Source: Pelagibacteraceae bacterium AG-325-J13
GTDB taxonomy: Bacteria; Pseudomonadota; Alphaproteobacteria; Pelagibacterales; Pelagibacteraceae
Assembly: GCA_003282835.1 (NCBI GenBank)
Contig: QBYL01000001.1
Span: 310,001 to 374,000 of the forward strand
DNA length: 64,000 nt
Direction of reading: 5' to 3'
The translations under genes were made by a program, and so were the position numbers. The notes beneath the pieces are model-generated. The model had not been told where the DNA came from. It worked only from the letters and a program-made list of their open reading frames with translations, and made no database searches. Positions 1 to 10,325 of this stretch are shown piece by piece. The number at the start of each line of letters is the position of its first letter. Position 1 is the first letter of the stretch.

Positions 1-455
1 AATTTATCACTAAAAATAAGAATATAACTAGAGTTATACCGTTGCCATTTATAGGTATGAAAAAAGGCCCAGTTATCATTTCACCAAAAGACAGAAGTGC
101 AAAAAGTTTTTTTAAACATTTGGGTAAAGTTATTGAAATAAAAAGTGAGAAACTCTCAAAAGGTTTTTGGACGACTTCTTCTTTTATGGCGTCATTTTAC
201 AATTTAATTTTTGTTACGAGTAGTTGGCTTATTTCTAAGGGTATTAAACAAAAAGAAGCAGATCAATATGTTAAAGAACTTTTTTTAGCTTTATCAGAAG
301 ACGCAGTTCAGAAAAAAAATATTAATTTAAAACGACTTGTTTCAGAGTCACAAACTCCGGGGGGCACTAATGCATCGGTTCTTAAAAATTTAAAAAAGAA
401 TAAATTTTACAAAATACAAATAAAAGTTTTAAATGAAATATTCAAAAAATTTTAA
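1..455 (+). CDS. Pyrroline-5-carboxylate reductase-like protein, 3' part
   Basis: The reading frame is open from base 3, so the gene starts before the window. An internal TTG at 42 is not needed as a start. The visible product, about 150 residues, ends in a stretch reading SESQTPGGTNASVLKNL. This matches the C-terminal dimerisation domain of ProC-type reductases, where a PGGT motif precedes the last helix. The N-terminal Rossmann half is outside the window. The family reduces pyrroline-5-carboxylate to proline with NAD(P)H. Divergence in the visible part leaves open a ProC-like paralog with another substrate. Confidence 0.6.
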   Translation, partial: FITKNKNITRVIPLPFIGMKKGPVIISPKDRSAKSFFKHLGKVIEIKSEKLSKGFWTTSSFMASFYNLIFVTSSWLISKGIKQKEADQYVKELFLALSEDAVQKKNINLKRLVSESQTPGGTNASVLKNLKKNKFYKIQIKVLNEIFKKF

Positions 456-479
456 AAGATTATGAATGGAGGTAATTAA

Positions 480-815
480 ATGGAAATAAGTTATGACGAC
501 TTTAAAAAAATTAGTCTTAAGATAGGAACTGTAATAGACGTAAAAAAAAATGAAAAAGCTCGAAAACCTTCCTTAGTTATGAAAGTAGATTTCGGTAATG
601 AAATTGGTGTAAAACAATCTTCAGCGCAGATTACTCATTATTACAACGCAGATAATTTAGTCGGCAAACAAGTCATTGGCGTTTGTAATTTTCCTAGAAA
701 AAATATAGCTGGCGTTATTTCAGAAGTTCTAATACTTGGTGCTATAGAAAAGGATGGTAAGGTTGTTTTGGTCCATCCGTCTCAAAAAACTGAGAATGGA
801 TTAGATATAGCATAA
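480..815 (+). CDS. csaA: CsaA-like tRNA-binding domain protein
   Basis: This 111-residue protein consists of a single OB-fold tRNA-binding domain, the size of stand-alone CsaA. Typical features are the N-terminal block LKIGTVIDVKKNEKARKPS, a central VGKQVIGVCNFPRKNIAG and a C-terminal LILGA. CsaA binds the tRNA elbow or acceptor region and has been described as a secretion-related chaperone in Bacillus. The start is well supported: a strong TGGAGG Shine-Dalgarno sits 8 bases upstream. The next gene begins 1 base after the stop, so the two are probably co-transcribed. Confidence 0.85.
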   Translation: MEISYDDFKKISLKIGTVIDVKKNEKARKPSLVMKVDFGNEIGVKQSSAQITHYYNADNLVGKQVIGVCNFPRKNIAGVISEVLILGAIEKDGKVVLVHPSQKTENGLDIA

Positions 816-816
816 A

Positions 817-1407
817 ATGTCTTCACAACTAATTTCTTTAATATTATTTAGCACAGTTGCTTCTCTAACACCTGGACCCAATAATATTATGACTTCGTAC
901 ACAGCTTTTAACTTTGGTTTTCAAAAAACTATTCCGACCATGCTAGGAGTCATTACTGGTTGGACTATACTGGTTGTAATTTTGTTAATTGGCTCGTCAA
1001 TCGCCTTTCAAAAATTTGAGCAATTACAAGTCATTATAAAAATTTTAGGATCAATTTACCTTATTTACATAGCTTATAAAATTTCATTTATTAAATTAAC
1101 AAGTGATAAAAATTCACCTAAACCAGTAACTTTTTTAAACACTTTTTTTTTTCAATTTGTAAATCCAAAAAGTATAATTATCGCCCTGACTGCGATTTCA
1201 ATGTTTGTAGACACTAAAAACAATTTTTATGAAGACTCGATGGTACTTGTGCTCATCTTTTTTATTATGGCGATAGGAAGCCAAGCTGCGTGGTGTTTAA
1301 TGGGAAAATATTTGAGAAAATTTGCCACAAGTGAGCAATTTATTCAAAATTTTAACTATACTATGTCTTTTTTACTTATCGTTTGTGTGATTATGTTTTA
1401 TGTATAG
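817..1407 (+). CDS. LysE/RhtB family amino-acid exporter
   Basis: A 196-residue membrane protein with about six hydrophobic segments. It opens with the family signature SLTPGPNNIMTSYTAFNFG in the first helix, followed by a conserved glycine-rich second helix. The family exports basic or neutral amino acids by exchange with protons. The substrate cannot be read from sequence. It lies 1 base downstream of csaA and 3 bases upstream of the aconitase gene. Confidence 0.8.
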   Translation: MSSQLISLILFSTVASLTPGPNNIMTSYTAFNFGFQKTIPTMLGVITGWTILVVILLIGSSIAFQKFEQLQVIIKILGSIYLIYIAYKISFIKLTSDKNSPKPVTFLNTFFFQFVNPKSIIIALTAISMFVDTKNNFYEDSMVLVLIFFIMAIGSQAAWCLMGKYLRKFATSEQFIQNFNYTMSFLLIVCVIMFYV

Positions 1408-1410
1408 CGC

Positions 1411-4083
1411 ATGAAATTTAACAGCAAAGATTCATTTAAATCATTAGATAAAATCAACTCATCCGGAAAAGATTATAAATTTTTTAATCTTAATAAAGCT
1501 GAAAAAAACGGTTTAGATGGCATTTCTCGTTTGCCTAAATCATTAAAAGTATTACTAGAAAATTTACTTAGGTTTGAGGATGACATTACTGTAGACAAAA
1601 AACAAATCTTAGCAATAAAAGATTGGGTAAAAAATAAAAAATCTACCACTGAGATTGCATATAGACCTGCCAGAGTTTTAATGCAGGATTATACTGGAAT
1701 ACCAGCAGTGGCAGATCTAGCAGCAATGCGAGATGCAGTAAAGAATAAGAATAAAAATCCTGAAAAAATTAACCCCTTATCAACTGTTGATTTAGTAATT
1801 GATCATTCTGTAATGGTTGATGAATATGCTTCAGGAAAATCTTTTAAACAAAACGTCGAGAGAGAATTTTCTAGAAATGGTGAAAGATACTCTTTTTTAA
1901 AATGGGGACAAAAAGCTTTTAATAATTTTAGAGTGGTTCCACCTGGCACAGGGATATGTCATCAGGTTAATTTAGAATATCTATCAAAAGTAGTTTGGTC
2001 TTCTAAAAGTGGAAGTGAAATTTATGCATACCCTGATACCTTAGTAGGTACAGACAGCCATACTACAATGGTAAATGGATTATCTGTTTTAGGTTGGGGT
2101 GTTGGTGGTATAGAAGCTGAAGCTGCAATGTTAGGTCAGCCCATATCAATGTTGATACCTGAAGTGATTGGGGTAGAACTAAAAGGAAAACTGAAAGAAG
2201 GAACTACAGCAACTGATTTAGTGTTAACTATTGTTGAGATGTTAAGAAAAAAAGGTGTTGTAGGAAAATTTGTGGAATTTTATGGAGAGGGTTTAAAAAA
2301 TCTAACATTAGCTGATAGAGCTACGATTGCAAACATGGCACCTGAATATGGTGCAACGTGCGGATTCTTTCCAGTAGATAATGAGACGTTAAAATATTTG
2401 AGACTGTCAGGCAGAGAAGAAGACACAATATCGTTAGTAGAAAAATATTCTAAAGAGCAGGGATTATGGGCAAGCGATGATGTTGTGTTCACAGATAAAG
2501 TATCTTTAGATATTAGTACAGTTGTTACAAGTATATCTGGGCCCAAAAGACCACAAGACAAAGTGCTACTAACTAATGCCTCGAAATCTTTTGGCGAAGT
2601 ATTCAAAAATAATACTAATAGAAAAGAAGCGATAGAAACTAAAGTTGAAGGAGAAAATTATAAACTTAAAGATGGAGATATAGTTATTGCTGCTATTACT
2701 TCATGTACTAATACTTCTAATCCAAGCGTTTTATTTGGCGCAGGTCTACTTGCAAAAAAAGCTTTTGAAAAAGGTTTGAGCGTAAAACCTTGGGTCAAAA
2801 CATCTTTGGCCCCAGGATCACAAGTAGTAACTGACTATTTAGAAAAAGCTGGATTAAACAAATATTTAGATGAATTAGGTTTTAATCTTGTAGGATATGG
2901 ATGTACAACTTGTATAGGAAACTCAGGGCCTTTAAACAAAAATATATCTGATGCAATAAATAAGAAAGATTTATATGCAGTGTCAGTATTGTCAGGAAAT
3001 AGAAATTTTGAAGGAAGAATTAATCCAGATGTAAAAGCCAATTATTTAGCTTCGCCTCCATTAGTTGTTGCTTATGCACTAGCTGGGAATATGAATTTTG
3101 ATTTGTATAAACAGCCACTTGGCAAAGATAAAGATGGTAAAGATGTTTTCTTGAAAGATATTTGGCCAAGTAATAAAGAAATTGAAGAATTAATGCTTAA
3201 TTCTTTAAGTGCAGATATGTTTAAAAAAAGATATTCAAATGTTTCAGAGGGCCCTAAAGAATGGCAAGCCATCAATACAGTTGATAGTGATATTTACAAT
3301 TGGGAAGCAAATTCAACTTATGTAAAAAAACCTCCTTTTTTTGATAACCTGCCAGATAAACCAGAGGGATTTAAAGCTATTACTGATGCAAGAGTTTTAC
3401 TTTTGTTAGCTGATACGGTGACCACAGACCATATTTCCCCAGCTGGCAGCATAAAAAAAGAAAGCCCGACTGGCGATTATTTTATGAAACATCAAATACA
3501 GCAAAAGGATTTTAATTCTTACGGAGCCAGAAGGGGTAACCATGAGGTGATGATGAGAGGTACTTTTGGAAACATTAAAATTAAAAATGAAATGGTGCCT
3601 GGGACTGAAGGTGGCTTTACAACACTACAACCGGACGGAAAAGTTATGAGTGTTTATGATGCAGCCATGGAATATAAAAAAAGGAAAAATGATTTAGTTG
3701 TTATAGCTGGAAAAGAGTATGGTACAGGATCTTCAAGAGATTGGGCAGCTAAAGGAACTAAATTATTAGGAATAAAAGCAGTTATAGCTGAAAGCTTTGA
3801 GAGAATTCATAGATCAAATCTAGTAGGTATGGGAGTTCTACCACTTCAATTTAAAGAAGGTTTTGATAGAAAAAAATTAAACATTACAGGCAATGAATTA
3901 ATTACAGTTGTAGATATAGATAAAGGTATAAAACCTAGAGCAGAAATATCTTGTGAAATTAAGTATAAAGATGGAACAAGTAAAACTATCAAAGTTCTTA
4001 GCAGAATAGATACTGAAAATGAAATTGAATATTATAAAAACGGTGGAATTCTTCAATACGTTTTAAGAAACATGCTTAATTAA
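1411..4083 (+). CDS. acnA: Aconitate hydratase A
   Basis: A full-length, 890-residue AcnA/IRP1-type aconitase that interconverts citrate and isocitrate in the TCA cycle. The three [4Fe-4S] cysteines are visible: C432 in SCTNTSNPS, and C498 and C501 in [12 protein letters not shown]. Substrate-site segments include [12 protein letters not shown] and, in the C-terminal swivel domain, [15 protein letters not shown]. The stop TAA shares one base with the ATG of the PrpD-family gene, so the two are probably translationally coupled. That pairing allows a role in methylcitrate metabolism as well, but this is inference. Confidence 0.97.
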   Translation: MKFNSKDSFKSLDKINSSGKDYKFFNLNKAEKNGLDGISRLPKSLKVLLENLLRFEDDITVDKKQILAIKDWVKNKKSTTEIAYRPARVLMQDYTGIPAVADLAAMRDAVKNKNKNPEKINPLSTVDLVIDHSVMVDEYASGKSFKQNVEREFSRNGERYSFLKWGQKAFNNFRVVPPGTGICHQVNLEYLSKVVWSSKSGSEIYAYPDTLVGTDSHTTMVNGLSVLGWGVGGIEAEAAMLGQPISMLIPEVIGVELKGKLKEGTTATDLVLTIVEMLRKKGVVGKFVEFYGEGLKNLTLADRATIANMAPEYGATCGFFPVDNETLKYLRLSGREEDTISLVEKYSKEQGLWASDDVVFTDKVSLDISTVVTSISGPKRPQDKVLLTNASKSFGEVFKNNTNRKEAIETKVEGENYKLKDGDIVIAAITSCTNTSNPSVLFGAGLLAKKAFEKGLSVKPWVKTSLAPGSQVVTDYLEKAGLNKYLDELGFNLVGYGCTTCIGNSGPLNKNISDAINKKDLYAVSVLSGNRNFEGRINPDVKANYLASPPLVVAYALAGNMNFDLYKQPLGKDKDGKDVFLKDIWPSNKEIEELMLNSLSADMFKKRYSNVSEGPKEWQAINTVDSDIYNWEANSTYVKKPPFFDNLPDKPEGFKAITDARVLLLLADTVTTDHISPAGSIKKESPTGDYFMKHQIQQKDFNSYGARRGNHEVMMRGTFGNIKIKNEMVPGTEGGFTTLQPDGKVMSVYDAAMEYKKRKNDLVVIAGKEYGTGSSRDWAAKGTKLLGIKAVIAESFERIHRSNLVGMGVLPLQFKEGFDRKKLNITGNELITVVDIDKGIKPRAEISCEIKYKDGTSKTIKVLSRIDTENEIEYYKNGGILQYVLRNMLN

Positions 4084-5588
4084 TGAGAAATATAATAGTA
4101 AAAGTTCATCCATCAAAAGCAAAATTAAAAAAAAAAAATCAACTAGCATGGAAAATTGCTGAAATCGCTTCAGACAAAGCAAAAGTAGATAGCATTGCGG
4201 TTGAGATGGTAATAAATAGAATTATTGACAACGCGTCAGTAGCGATAGCATCATACAATAGGCGTCCAGTAATTTCTGCCAGACAGATGGCCTTAGCACA
4301 TCCAAGGAAAAATGGAGCTAATATTTTTGGATTAAGTCCAAAAATAAAAGTAGATTGTGAATGGGCTGCTTGGGCAAATGGGACTGCCGTTAGAGAGCTA
4401 GATTACCATGATACCTTTTTAGCAGCTGATTACAGTCATCCTGGAGATAATATTCCTGCAATACTTGCGGTTGCACAACAAAAAGGATGCAGTGGGTTCG
4501 ATCTCATCAAAGGAATTTTAACTGGTTATGAAGTTCAAGTTAATCTTGTTAAAGGTATTTGTTTACATGAACACAAAATAGATCATATTGCTCATTTAGG
4601 GCCCAGTGTTGCTGCTGGTTTAGGTACTTTGTTAAAACTAAATACTGAAATTATTTATCAGTCAGTACAACAAGCGTTGCATACAACAATATCTACTAGA
4701 CAATCTAGAAAGGGCGAAATCTCAAGCTGGAAAGCATTTGCGCCAGCTCACGCAGGCAAGCTAGCGATTGAAGCAGTGGATAGATGCATGAGAGGAGAAG
4801 GTGCACCCAGCCCAATTTACGAAGGAGAGGACAGCGTTATAGCATATGTTTTGTCTGGTCCAGGAAAAAATTATATAGTTCCACTGCCAAGAATAAATGA
4901 GCCAAAACGAGCAATCTTAGAAACTTATACCAAAGAACATTCTGCGGAATATCAATCACAAGCATTAATAGATCTTGCTAGAAGTTTACATAATAAAATT
5001 TATGATTTATCGAAAATCTCAAAAATTATAATTGAGACTAGCCATCATACACATTATGTAATTGGAACCGGAGCTAACGACCCTCAAAAAATGGACCCTA
5101 ATGCAAGCAGAGAAACTTTAGATCATTCAATTATGTATATTTTTGCAGTGGCTTTAGAAGATGGCGCTTGGCATCACATAAAATCTTATACTCCGCAAAG
5201 AGCTAAAAAAAGAAGCACGGTAACACTTTGGAAAAAAATCGTAACCAAAGAAGATCCAAAATGGACAAAAAAATATCATAATCCAAATCCAAATAAAAAA
5301 TGTTTTGGAGGAAAAGTAATAGTTAAAATGACGGATGGATCAGTAATTTCAGAAGAAATTAATGTTGCTGATGCACACCCAGCTGGAAAAAAGCCTTTTG
5401 AAAGAGAGCAATATATTAAAAAATTTCAAACACTTACTGATGGATTAATATCTAGAAAAGAATCATTGAGATTCTTAAAAAAAGTTCAAAATTTAAAGTC
5501 ATTAAAAGCCAAAGATTTAAAGGAGTTAAATATTGAAATGATTCCAAGGCAAAAAAGAGCAAAACGTTCTCAAAAATCGATTTTTTAA
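4083..5588 (+). CDS. MmgE/PrpD family protein (2-methylcitrate dehydratase-like)
   Basis: A 501-residue MmgE/PrpD-family protein, slightly longer than typical PrpD (about 480) because of a lysine/arginine-rich tail. Family landmarks are [14 protein letters not shown], followed by the [15 protein letters not shown] segment and [21 protein letters not shown]. PrpD removes water from 2-methylcitrate in propionate catabolism, and other members have unrelated dehydratase or decarboxylase roles. Its start overlaps the acnA stop by one base. No prpB or prpC is in the window, so methylcitrate as the substrate is unproven. Confidence 0.85.
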   Translation: MRNIIVKVHPSKAKLKKKNQLAWKIAEIASDKAKVDSIAVEMVINRIIDNASVAIASYNRRPVISARQMALAHPRKNGANIFGLSPKIKVDCEWAAWANGTAVRELDYHDTFLAADYSHPGDNIPAILAVAQQKGCSGFDLIKGILTGYEVQVNLVKGICLHEHKIDHIAHLGPSVAAGLGTLLKLNTEIIYQSVQQALHTTISTRQSRKGEISSWKAFAPAHAGKLAIEAVDRCMRGEGAPSPIYEGEDSVIAYVLSGPGKNYIVPLPRINEPKRAILETYTKEHSAEYQSQALIDLARSLHNKIYDLSKISKIIIETSHHTHYVIGTGANDPQKMDPNASRETLDHSIMYIFAVALEDGAWHHIKSYTPQRAKKRSTVTLWKKIVTKEDPKWTKKYHNPNPNKKCFGGKVIVKMTDGSVISEEINVADAHPAGKKPFEREQYIKKFQTLTDGLISRKESLRFLKKVQNLKSLKAKDLKELNIEMIPRQKRAKRSQKSIF

Positions 5589-5769
5589 TAAAGCACAAAA
5601 TAAGGTCTTTTTTTGGGTTATTGTTGCATAAAAACAACACAAAAACCGCTATTTTACTGCAATTTCTAGTTTAAGTTGTCACTCACAATTGTCGAAACAA
5701 ATAGACATATTGGTTTAAAAACATTACAAAATTCAGATTGATCAATTTAAAAATAAGAAAGTATATACT

Positions 5770-6435
5770 ATGAAAAAACAATTATTAACAATCTTTGCAG
5801 CTCTTGCACTTACAACATCAGCTTACGCTGGTACGTACGGTGTAGGTATAACTGGATCTTTATTCAGTGTTGAAACAGCTGCTTCAGAAACTACAACTGC
5901 AGGTGATTTAGGTTCTGCTAATACGAACACTAAAACTATTAAAAATAATGGTTTAATGTCAGCTTCGTTTTACGCTGAGTACACTTTTGATGGGTTTTTA
6001 GGAACAACTTTAGGTGTAGATTATACACCAGGGTCAGCTGATTTGAGAGATACAGATCTTAAAAGAACTGAAACTCCAGCATCAGGTGAAAATGAAGGAA
6101 CATCAACTACTTATAAAGCGAATGGTGAAGTAGAAAACTTAATTACTTACTACGCAGAAGTTCCTTTAACAGGTGGCTTGTACGTTAAAGGTGGTTTTAC
6201 ACAGATTGACGTAAACACAAGAGAATCTGGTGTGAAAGCATATGGCAATGACACTGTAGACGGTTATACTTACGGAGTAGGTATTAAAAGCGGTACAGGT
6301 AGTGGATTAAACTACAAATTTGCTGTAGAGCATACTGACTTTGATACAGTATCAATTAAATCATCCTCTGGAAACACAGTTAAGGGTGACATTGATGTTA
6401 CTGGTGTAAAAGTTTCTGTTGGTTATAATTTCTAA
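5770..6435 (+). CDS. Outer-membrane beta-barrel protein
   Basis: A 221-residue protein with a clear signal peptide (MKKQLLTIFAALALTTSAYA, cleavage near residue 20). The rest alternates polar and hydrophobic residues, rich in Gly, Thr, Ser and aromatics, and ends GYNF with a terminal phenylalanine, as outer-membrane barrels do. It resembles small OmpW/Omp25-like or porin-type barrels, but I cannot name a family. The 180-bp leader and strong terminator suggest a single-gene, probably abundant transcript. Codon use looks less AT-biased than in its neighbours, in line with high expression. Confidence 0.75.
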   Translation: MKKQLLTIFAALALTTSAYAGTYGVGITGSLFSVETAASETTTAGDLGSANTNTKTIKNNGLMSASFYAEYTFDGFLGTTLGVDYTPGSADLRDTDLKRTETPASGENEGTSTTYKANGEVENLITYYAEVPLTGGLYVKGGFTQIDVNTRESGVKAYGNDTVDGYTYGVGIKSGTGSGLNYKFAVEHTDFDTVSIKSSSGNTVKGDIDVTGVKVSVGYNF

Positions 6436-6456
6436 TAGAAATTTAAAGAAAAATTT

Positions 6457-6492
6457 AAACCCTCTTTTTTAATTAAAAGGGGGTTTTTTTTT
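6457..6492 (+). terminator. Rho-independent terminator after the beta-barrel gene
   Basis: A 12-bp stem with one G-U pair (6457-6468 with 6475-6486) around a TTAATT loop, followed directly by an uninterrupted T run to 6492. Confidence 0.9.
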
Positions 6493-6534
6493 GTTTTACG
6501 AAATGTTTTTACAATATATAACTAGACTCGTATA

Positions 6535-7155
6535 ATGTTAGAGCAACTAATAATTTCAATTCAGATTATACTAATCGACATTGTTATGGCTGCAGATAAT
6601 GCAATTATAATTGGATTGATTGCAGCAAACTATGCAACAGAAAATAGAAGAAAAATAATTGCTTGGGGTGTAGCAGCAGCATTTATATTTAGGATTATTT
6701 TTGCCTTTGGAGCTGATTATATGTTTCAGTTTGACTGGCTCAAAATTTTAGGAGGTGTTTTACTTCTTTGGATTATTAACAATTTAAGACAAGACTTCTT
6801 TGGAAAAAATAAAGTTAGGACTCCGCAATTAAAATCGGGGGAATCTCAATCGTTTAGGCAAGGAGTTTATAGAGTTATCGTAGCGGATTTAACTATTAGT
6901 TTTGATAACGTATTAGGTGTAGTCGGCGCAGCTAAAGGTAATTACTATCTCATGGTAACAGGTTTACTTCTATCAGTGTTTTTGATTGCAACGCTCGCAA
7001 GTTATTTTGCAGAATATATTAAAAAACATATGTGGTTAGGGTATTTAGGTTTATTCGTTATTTTGATCATTGCGATCCAACTGATAATTGGAGGATTAGT
7101 TGGTTTAGAAGTTCTTACAATAAATGAAAATTACAAATTTTTATTTAGTATTTAA
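6535..7155 (+). CDS. TerC/YjbE-type integral membrane protein
   Basis: A 206-residue protein with about six or seven membrane helices. It shows the TerC signature twice: DIVMAADNAIIIG in the first helix and DLTISFDNVLGVVGA in the middle. The acidic residues in these helices are the proposed metal-interacting sites. YjbE/Alx/TerC proteins are linked to manganese export and metal loading of secreted proteins. A second, separate TerC gene lies at 59779-60354 on the other strand. Confidence 0.85.
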   Translation: MLEQLIISIQIILIDIVMAADNAIIIGLIAANYATENRRKIIAWGVAAAFIFRIIFAFGADYMFQFDWLKILGGVLLLWIINNLRQDFFGKNKVRTPQLKSGESQSFRQGVYRVIVADLTISFDNVLGVVGAAKGNYYLMVTGLLLSVFLIATLASYFAEYIKKHMWLGYLGLFVILIIAIQLIIGGLVGLEVLTINENYKFLFSI

Positions 7156-7177
7156 TTTAGATTTGTTTTTTTAAATA

Positions 7178-8503
7178 ATGATCACCAAAATCAACACTGG
7201 AAACACATCAAAAAAGCGTATTTTTTTTCTATCGATCCCAATATTTTTTTCTAATTTAGCTGTTCCTTTTATTGGAATTATTGACACAGGATTAATGGGG
7301 AATTTAGGTGAAACAAAATATTTAGTAGCTACTAGTATTGGATCTACCATAATGGCAATGGTTATATGGAGTTTTGGCTTTTTACGAATGGGTACAGTCG
7401 GCATCATAGCACAATTATTTGCTAAAAGTGACTATAGAGAAATTATTCGAACAATTATTAGAAATTTTTTTCTAGCTATCACTATATCTATCTTCATAAT
7501 TATTTTAACGCCGATAATAATTGGATTAACAAGTAATTTTTTCAAAATTTCATTTGATACTTTAGAATTAACTAAAATATATATAACTGTGAGAGCTTTT
7601 TCAGCTCCAGCTGAATTAATATTATACGTTATTGTAGGTTTTTACTTAGGTATACAAAAAACAAATATTTCCAGCTTAATTATTATAACTATGTCTATAC
7701 TTAATATGATTATTAGTTCTTTTTGTGTTTTGACATTAGACTTAAATGTATTTGGAGTAGCTCTTGGAACACTAATTGCAAATTATGTAACTATGATAAT
7801 TTTCTTATACTTTACTTATAGATTTATCTTCAAAAAGTTTCAAATTATACCAACTTTAAACAAATTAATAATCTCCTCGAAATTTATCAAATTACTTACT
7901 ATTAATTACGATATTTTTCTAAGATCATTATTTCTAACTTTCTCATTCTTATGGTTTACTTATTTAGGATCTAAAATTGGTGAAGATTTTTTAGCTATAA
8001 ATACAATTTTGCTACAATTTGTAATATTAGCATCTTTTTTACTTGATGCTTTCGCCTTTTCAACCGAGGGAATTATAGGTTTTGCGATAGGTAGAAAAAA
8101 TAAAAAATCTTTTTTGTCGGCAGTAAAGAATTCTGTAGAATTAAGTTTTTTTTCAGCGCTTATTTTATCGGTTTTATATCTCCTTTTTTTCAAGTCAATA
8201 ATTAATATACTTACAGATGTGGATGTACTGAGATTTATTTCTTACAAACATGCAATTTGGGTAATACTGATACCTCCCTTAGCATCATTTTGTTATCAAT
8301 TAGATGGAATTTTTATTGGCGCTGCTCAGACAAAAGACATGAGAAATGGTATGATCATTTCAGTATTTATTTATGTAATTGTTTCAATTTATTTGATTAA
8401 ATTTTTTGACAACCATGGTTTATGGTTGTCTTTGCTAATTTTTATGAGTTTAAGAGCACTAACGTTAAGATATTTTTTTTCAAACATATTAAGGAAATTT
8501 TAA
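7178..8503 (+). CDS. MATE family efflux protein
   Basis: A 441-residue protein with about 12 hydrophobic helices in two halves. It matches the DinF branch of MATE exporters: the N-terminal block SIPIFFSNLAVPFIGIIDTG includes the conserved P..F.N......DT pattern. MATE proteins export drugs or metabolites using sodium or proton gradients. The stop abuts the ATG of the following EamA gene, so these two exporters are likely co-translated. The substrate is unknown. Confidence 0.85.
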   Translation: MITKINTGNTSKKRIFFLSIPIFFSNLAVPFIGIIDTGLMGNLGETKYLVATSIGSTIMAMVIWSFGFLRMGTVGIIAQLFAKSDYREIIRTIIRNFFLAITISIFIIILTPIIIGLTSNFFKISFDTLELTKIYITVRAFSAPAELILYVIVGFYLGIQKTNISSLIIITMSILNMIISSFCVLTLDLNVFGVALGTLIANYVTMIIFLYFTYRFIFKKFQIIPTLNKLIISSKFIKLLTINYDIFLRSLFLTFSFLWFTYLGSKIGEDFLAINTILLQFVILASFLLDAFAFSTEGIIGFAIGRKNKKSFLSAVKNSVELSFFSALILSVLYLLFFKSIINILTDVDVLRFISYKHAIWVILIPPLASFCYQLDGIFIGAAQTKDMRNGMIISVFIYVIVSIYLIKFFDNHGLWLSLLIFMSLRALTLRYFFSNILRKF

Positions 8504-9367
8504 ATGAAATTAATTTATAAAATTCCAGGATATGTACTTTTGTTATTTGGTGGTTTCTGCTTAAGTTGGGGAGGATTGATAGTTAGGTCATTTGAAACTT
8601 CTAATGCTTGGGATATATTATTATTAAGGTCTTTTTTCTTTTTCCTTGGAATAAGTTCTTTCTTATTACTTACTTATAAAAAAAAGACAATTAATATTAT
8701 TAAAAGTTCAGGATTACCTGCCTTGTTAGGTGGATTTGTAATGTCTTTTAGTTTTATAGCATTTGTATTTGCTATGATGAACACTTCAGTAGCCAATGTG
8801 GTCTTTATCATAAGTACTCAAACAATGTTTCTAGCTATTTTAGGTTTTTTCTATCTGAAAGAAAAAGTTTCTATGATAGGACTATTCTCAATCATTTTAG
8901 CAATGACAGGTATAACCGTAATGATTGGAGACTCGATCACTTCCGGAACGTTATTTGGAAATCTTATTGCACTAACAATCCCCATTTGTTTCTCGATTTT
9001 GATTATGATAGTGCGAAAAAACTCTAATTTAGATTTAGTCCCTGCTATTTGGTATGCTTCAATTTTTAGTTTTACTTACGCTTTCATTATGGTCGAAAAT
9101 TTTAGCTTTAGTAATAATGATATTTTAATGGGTTTTTTATTAGGAGTTCCCCAACTGAGTTTTGGATTTATATCAATTACGATTGGTTCTAGAACAACAA
9201 GATCAGTATCAGTTGGACTATTAATGTTAACAGAAACTGTATTTGCTCCTATTTGGGTTTGGCTTGTAATTAATGAAATTCCTCCATTAAGTGTTTTTAT
9301 TGGAGGATCAATTATAATCTTGGCCTTAGTCTTAAAAAGTTTCGATAAAACAAAGATTAAAACTTAA
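8504..9367 (+). CDS. EamA/DMT superfamily transporter
   Basis: A 287-residue protein with about ten membrane helices arranged as two EamA repeats, each of five. Typical segments are the N-terminal GGFCLSWGGLIVRSFE and FYLKEKVSMIGLFSIILAMTGI at the end of repeat one. The family includes amino-acid and metabolite exporters. It follows the MATE gene without a gap and precedes the FkbM gene by 5 bases, suggesting a three-gene transcript. Confidence 0.85.
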   Translation: MKLIYKIPGYVLLLFGGFCLSWGGLIVRSFETSNAWDILLLRSFFFFLGISSFLLLTYKKKTINIIKSSGLPALLGGFVMSFSFIAFVFAMMNTSVANVVFIISTQTMFLAILGFFYLKEKVSMIGLFSIILAMTGITVMIGDSITSGTLFGNLIALTIPICFSILIMIVRKNSNLDLVPAIWYASIFSFTYAFIMVENFSFSNNDILMGFLLGVPQLSFGFISITIGSRTTRSVSVGLLMLTETVFAPIWVWLVINEIPPLSVFIGGSIIILALVLKSFDKTKIKT

Positions 9368-9372
9368 ATTCT

Positions 9373-10086
9373 ATGTCACTAAAAAAATTTTTTCTTAAGT
9401 CAAATCTAAGCTATAAAATTTATCTTTATTATAATTTGTATATTAGGCATAAATGTTTTTTAAACAGAAAGAAATACTCTCAGTGGGGAGAAGATTTGGA
9501 AATAATAAATTTTTTTCAGAATAAACCAAATGGATTTTATCTAGATATAGGATGTTTTCATCCGTTTATGTATAGCAATACTTGCCTTTTACATAAAAAA
9601 GGATGGAGTGGAATAAATATAGATATAAATCAAACATCAATTGATCTATTTAATTTAGCTAGACCAAAAGATATCAATCTGTGCACAACGATTGATGAAA
9701 AAAAGAGAGATTTTAAAGTTTATTTCGATGATGCTTTTAGTCCAGTTAATACGATCAATAAAGATTTTTACTTAAAATTGAGAGGATTATTTTTTAAAAA
9801 TGAAAAGTTCTTGAACATTAAATCACAAACTATTGATGAAATAACTAATATTCATCATAATAATTTAGATATAGACTTCATTAATATTGATGTTGAGGGA
9901 TCAGACTATGAAATTTTAAAACAAATTGATTTGACAAAATTTAATGTGAAATTAATTGCGATTGAGACACATCCTATTGACAATATTGAGTCCGACAGTG
10001 TTCCTCAAATACTAAATTTTTTGTATAAGAATAATTTTACTATTTACAAAAAAATTGGTCCAACTAGTTTGTTTAGAAAACAATAA
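9373..10086 (+). CDS. FkbM family methyltransferase
   Basis: A 237-residue protein of the FkbM (Methyltransf_21) family. After a basic N-terminal region it shows SQWGEDLEI, the SAM-binding motif GFYLDIGCFHPFMYSNT, and DVEGSDYEIL in the later core. Members O-methylate sugars or polyketides. A second member, only distantly alike, is at 40400. Substrate and pathway cannot be told from context. It ends about 75 bases before the glycine riboswitch, which starts a new transcription unit. Confidence 0.8.
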   Translation: MSLKKFFLKSNLSYKIYLYYNLYIRHKCFLNRKKYSQWGEDLEIINFFQNKPNGFYLDIGCFHPFMYSNTCLLHKKGWSGINIDINQTSIDLFNLARPKDINLCTTIDEKKRDFKVYFDDAFSPVNTINKDFYLKLRGLFFKNEKFLNIKSQTIDEITNIHHNNLDIDFINIDVEGSDYEILKQIDLTKFNVKLIAIETHPIDNIESDSVPQILNFLYKNNFTIYKKIGPTSLFRKQ

Positions 10087-10162
10087 GAAATCTACCAACA
10101 ATAGTATAAAACGTGATTTTTTTACAATTGACATTTTATCGATTTTAGACCAGAGTCTGAAT

Positions 10163-10312
10163 GTAACGGGAGAGACTAAATTTTTAGCGCCGAAGGAGCA
10201 ACTGCCCAGGAAACTCTCAGGCAAAAGGACCGTTACAATAATAACTCTGGAAAGAAGGCTAAGGCCTCACCGAAGGATTAAATCTCTCAGGTACATGGAC
10301 AGATAGGGTCAG
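10163..10312 (+). ncRNA. Tandem glycine riboswitch
   Basis: Two glycine aptamers lie in series. The first (10163-10236) is closed by GTAACGG/CCGTTAC and contains GGGAGAGAC, GCGCCGAAGGAGCAA and CTCTCAGGCAAAAGGACC. The second (about 10243-10312) repeats the pattern with CACCGAAGGATTAAATCTCTCAGG and CATGGACAGA. It ends about 14 bases before the gcvT start. Glycine riboswitches upstream of gcvT are published for SAR11, where they are linked to glycine/serine need. Activation by glycine is expected from the family. The 3' boundary is approximate. Confidence 0.95.
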
Positions 10313-10325
10313 ATGAAGAGTTATT

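Noticed and set aside
2280-3275. Reverse-strand frames within acnA
   Set aside because: They mirror the aconitase coding frame and have no start signals or family features.
5589-5769. Terminator after the PrpD gene
   Set aside because: T-rich stretches and a weak GTTG/CAAC pairing are present, but no convincing GC stem.
10055-10306. An 83-codon forward frame overlapping the end of the FkbM gene and the riboswitch
   Set aside because: It covers both aptamers of the glycine riboswitch, whose RNA structure fully explains the conservation there.
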